Assembly: GCF_002234375.1 (NCBI RefSeq)
Contig: NZ_NMQV01000003.1
Span: 124,001 to 188,000 of the forward strand
Direction of reading: 5' to 3'
DNA length: 64,000 nucleotides
Source: Pseudomonas fluvialis
GTDB lineage: Bacteria > Pseudomonadota > Gammaproteobacteria > Pseudomonadales > Pseudomonadaceae
Both the position numbers and the translations under genes were made by a program. The notes beneath the pieces are model-generated. The model was not told the origin of the DNA. It worked only from the letters and a program-made list of their open reading frames with translations, and made no database searches. Numbering within the stretch: the first letter of the stretch is position 1; each line of letters starts with the position of its first letter. This document shows positions 62,813 to 64,000 of this stretch, piece after piece.

Positions 62813-63328
62813 ATGGAACATCTGGTGTTGACCGTGATTGCCGCCGACCAGCCCGGCCTGGTGGAAAAGTTGGCCAGCTGTATCGCCGAGCAGGGTGGCA
62901 ACTGGCTGGAAAGCCGTATGGCGCGCATGGCCGGGCAGTTTGCCGGGATTCTCAGTGTGGCCGTGCCGGCGACGCAGCAGGCGGCGCTGGTCGAGGCCTT
63001 GCAGGCGCTGGCCGGCGCGGGTATCCGTGTACAGCTGGCGAGCAGTGGTGTAGCGCCTGCACAGGCGGTGCGGCATATCAGTCTTGATCTGCTGGGCAAT
63101 GACCGCCCGGGTATTGTTCGTGACATTACCCGTCTGCTGAGCCGCCATGCCATCAACGTCGAAGATCTGCAGACCGAGGTGTTGCCGGCACCGATGAGCA
63201 GCGATTTGCTGTTCCACGCCGTGGCACGCCTGGCGGTGCCGCAGGGGCTGACCCTGGAGCAGTTGCAGGCGCAGTTGGAAACCTTGGCCGATGAACTGAT
63301 GGTTGAGCTGAACCTGCAGGCGGACTGA
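62813..63328 (+). CDS. gcvR: Glycine cleavage system transcriptional repressor GcvR-like
   Basis: A 171-aa protein of two ACT domains (about residues 1-80 and 88-168). Motifs are LTVIAADQPGLVEKLA and then LDLLGNDRPGIVRDITRLL, typical of GcvR, which in E. coli binds GcvA to repress gcvTHP in response to glycine. No gcv genes are adjacent. AGGAG precedes the ATG (62805-62810). The downstream gap holds a cluster of DnaA-box-like sites. Confidence 0.85.
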   Translation: MEHLVLTVIAADQPGLVEKLASCIAEQGGNWLESRMARMAGQFAGILSVAVPATQQAALVEALQALAGAGIRVQLASSGVAPAQAVRHISLDLLGNDRPGIVRDITRLLSRHAINVEDLQTEVLPAPMSSDLLFHAVARLAVPQGLTLEQLQAQLETLADELMVELNLQAD

Positions 63329-63475
63329 CTATCCCCAGGCGGGGTGGATGAGCTTGTGGATAAGCTGGGGAGTTCGCCGGCCAGCCCGCGATGCTCGGGG
63401 GTTGTACGCAACTGGCTGAAAAACGAGCAGATTTTCCGGGTTATCGACAAAACATGGGGATCGTTCTGTGGATAA
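63329..63475. other. Two inverted pairs of DnaA-box-like 9-mers
   Basis: TGTGGATAA, the exact reverse complement of the DnaA box TTATCCACA, occurs at 63355-63363 and 63467-63475. Each is preceded by a facing, imperfect box: CTATCCCCA at 63329-63337 (two mismatches) and TTATCGACA at 63441-63449 (one mismatch). In both pairs the gap is 17 nt, and the pairs are 112 bp apart. No other gene lies in the 206-bp region between gcvR and rarD. DnaA binding is inferred from sequence. Confidence 0.65.
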
Positions 63476-63534
63476 CCGCGGGATGAATCCCTCCAGCCCC
63501 GATGCCCCCTGGCCTGGCCGGCATTGCTGGTTTT

Positions 63535-64000
63535 TTAGCCGCTGCTGCGCGCCTGCAGGCCCTGGCGCTTGAGTTGACGCCACAGGTCCAGGCTGTACAG
63601 CAGCAGGCCGGCCCAGATGCAGGCAAAGGCCAGCAGGCGGCTGCGGTCGAGCGCTTCCCCGTAGACCAGTACGGCCAGCAGCAGCACCAGGGTGGGTGCC
63701 AGGTACTGCAGGAAACCCAGTGTGGCGTAGGGCAGGTGGCGTGCTGCAGCGTTGAAGCACAGCAGGGGTACCAGGGTGATCGGGCCGGCTGCAGCCAGCC
63801 ACAGGGCCTGGCTGTCGCTCCAGAATGCCGGTTGGCTACTTTGCGCCGCAGGGTGCAGATACAGCCAGGCCAGTGCCAGCGGCAGCAGCAGCCAGGTTTC
63901 CACGACCAGGCCGGGTAGCGCGGCGACCGGGGCCTGCTTGCGGATCAGGCCGTAGAAGGCAAAGCTCAAGGCCAGTAGCAGGGAGACCCAGGGCAGGCTA
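63535..64000 (-). CDS. rarD: EamA-family permease RarD (N-terminal part outside window)
   Basis: An inner-membrane protein of the drug/metabolite transporter superfamily. The frame is open to the window edge at 64000 (WVSLLLALSFAFYGLIRK), so the start is missing; a TTG at 63969 is internal. The remaining 154 residues hold five hydrophobic helices of the C-terminal EamA repeat, including LGFLQYLAPTLVLLLAVLVYGE and LAFACIWAGLLLYSLD. RarD proteins are linked to chloramphenicol sensitivity, but the natural substrate is not known. Confidence 0.88.
   Translation of the reverse strand, partial: SLPWVSLLLALSFAFYGLIRKQAPVAALPGLVVETWLLLPLALAWLYLHPAAQSSQPAFWSDSQALWLAAAGPITLVPLLCFNAAARHLPYATLGFLQYLAPTLVLLLAVLVYGEALDRSRLLAFACIWAGLLLYSLDLWRQLKRQGLQARSSG

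Noticed and set aside
63329..63475. The DnaA-box cluster as the chromosomal origin
   Set aside because: No dnaA, dnaN, rpmH, parAB or gid genes are near and no AT-rich unwinding region is visible, so oriC is unlikely.

Overview
The window is a high-GC stretch of a gammaproteobacterial chromosome, almost certainly Pseudomonas sensu lato. The support is gene order and protein sequence: tkt-epd-pgk-fba, creB-creC-creD, xseB-ispA, an ExaC/AldB-type aldehyde dehydrogenase divergent from an AcoR-like sigma-54 activator, a stand-alone malate synthase G, and DUF4212 paired with a large sodium:solute symporter. I see no rRNA, tRNA, CRISPR array, prophage or insertion sequence. The species cannot be fixed from the sequence alone.

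Layout. 1-5351: central carbon genes (3' part of transketolase, epd, pgk, an MliC-like lipoprotein, class II aldolase), with a perfect 23-bp inverted repeat after tkt. 5426-12589: small membrane protein, YgjP-type metallopeptidase, Gre-like factor, REC-REC-GGDEF regulator, CDF transporter, HDOD protein, DbpA helicase and an HD-GYP phosphodiesterase. 12699-16591: CreBC two-component system, creD and a small membrane protein. An 11-bp-periodic operator array lies in front of creD. 16836-18879: DUF4212/sodium symporter pair. 18958-27811: GAF-GGDEF, Ogt, RIO kinase, a secreted HELLH protein, an accessory FtsH overlapping cueR, yidQ-ubiX, mpl and a GNAT. 27815-32726: sigma-54 regulator, aldehyde dehydrogenase and iron alcohol dehydrogenase. 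32825-39613: mtfA, ppa, a solute-binding lipoprotein coupled to a GGDEF-EAL protein, a TSUP transporter, xseB and ispA. 39620-46846: HPP/CBS protein, then LysR, acyl-CoA ligase and a single-chain biotin-dependent acyl-CoA carboxylase. 46843-52868: exonuclease/DUF294 pair, then an operon of chemoreceptor, porin and small periplasmic binding protein. 53097-57349: thioredoxin, BNR propeller, TonB receptor and DUF2946 operon (probably metal, perhaps copper). 57509-64000: two orphan solute-binding proteins, glcB, a GNAT, gcvR, an intergenic cluster of DnaA-box-like sites and the 3' part of rarD.

Themes. Five regulators touch c-di-GMP or related signalling (REC-REC-GGDEF, HDOD, HD-GYP, GAF-GGDEF, GGDEF-EAL). 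Many gene pairs overlap as ATGA or TGATG, implying coupled translation. The modules most worth following up are: the LysR/ligase/carboxylase unit; the binding-protein/GGDEF-EAL pair, which resembles NspS-MbaA in layout; the chemoreceptor-porin-binding protein operon; the TonB/BNR/thioredoxin/DUF2946 operon; and the phased CreB-type operator.
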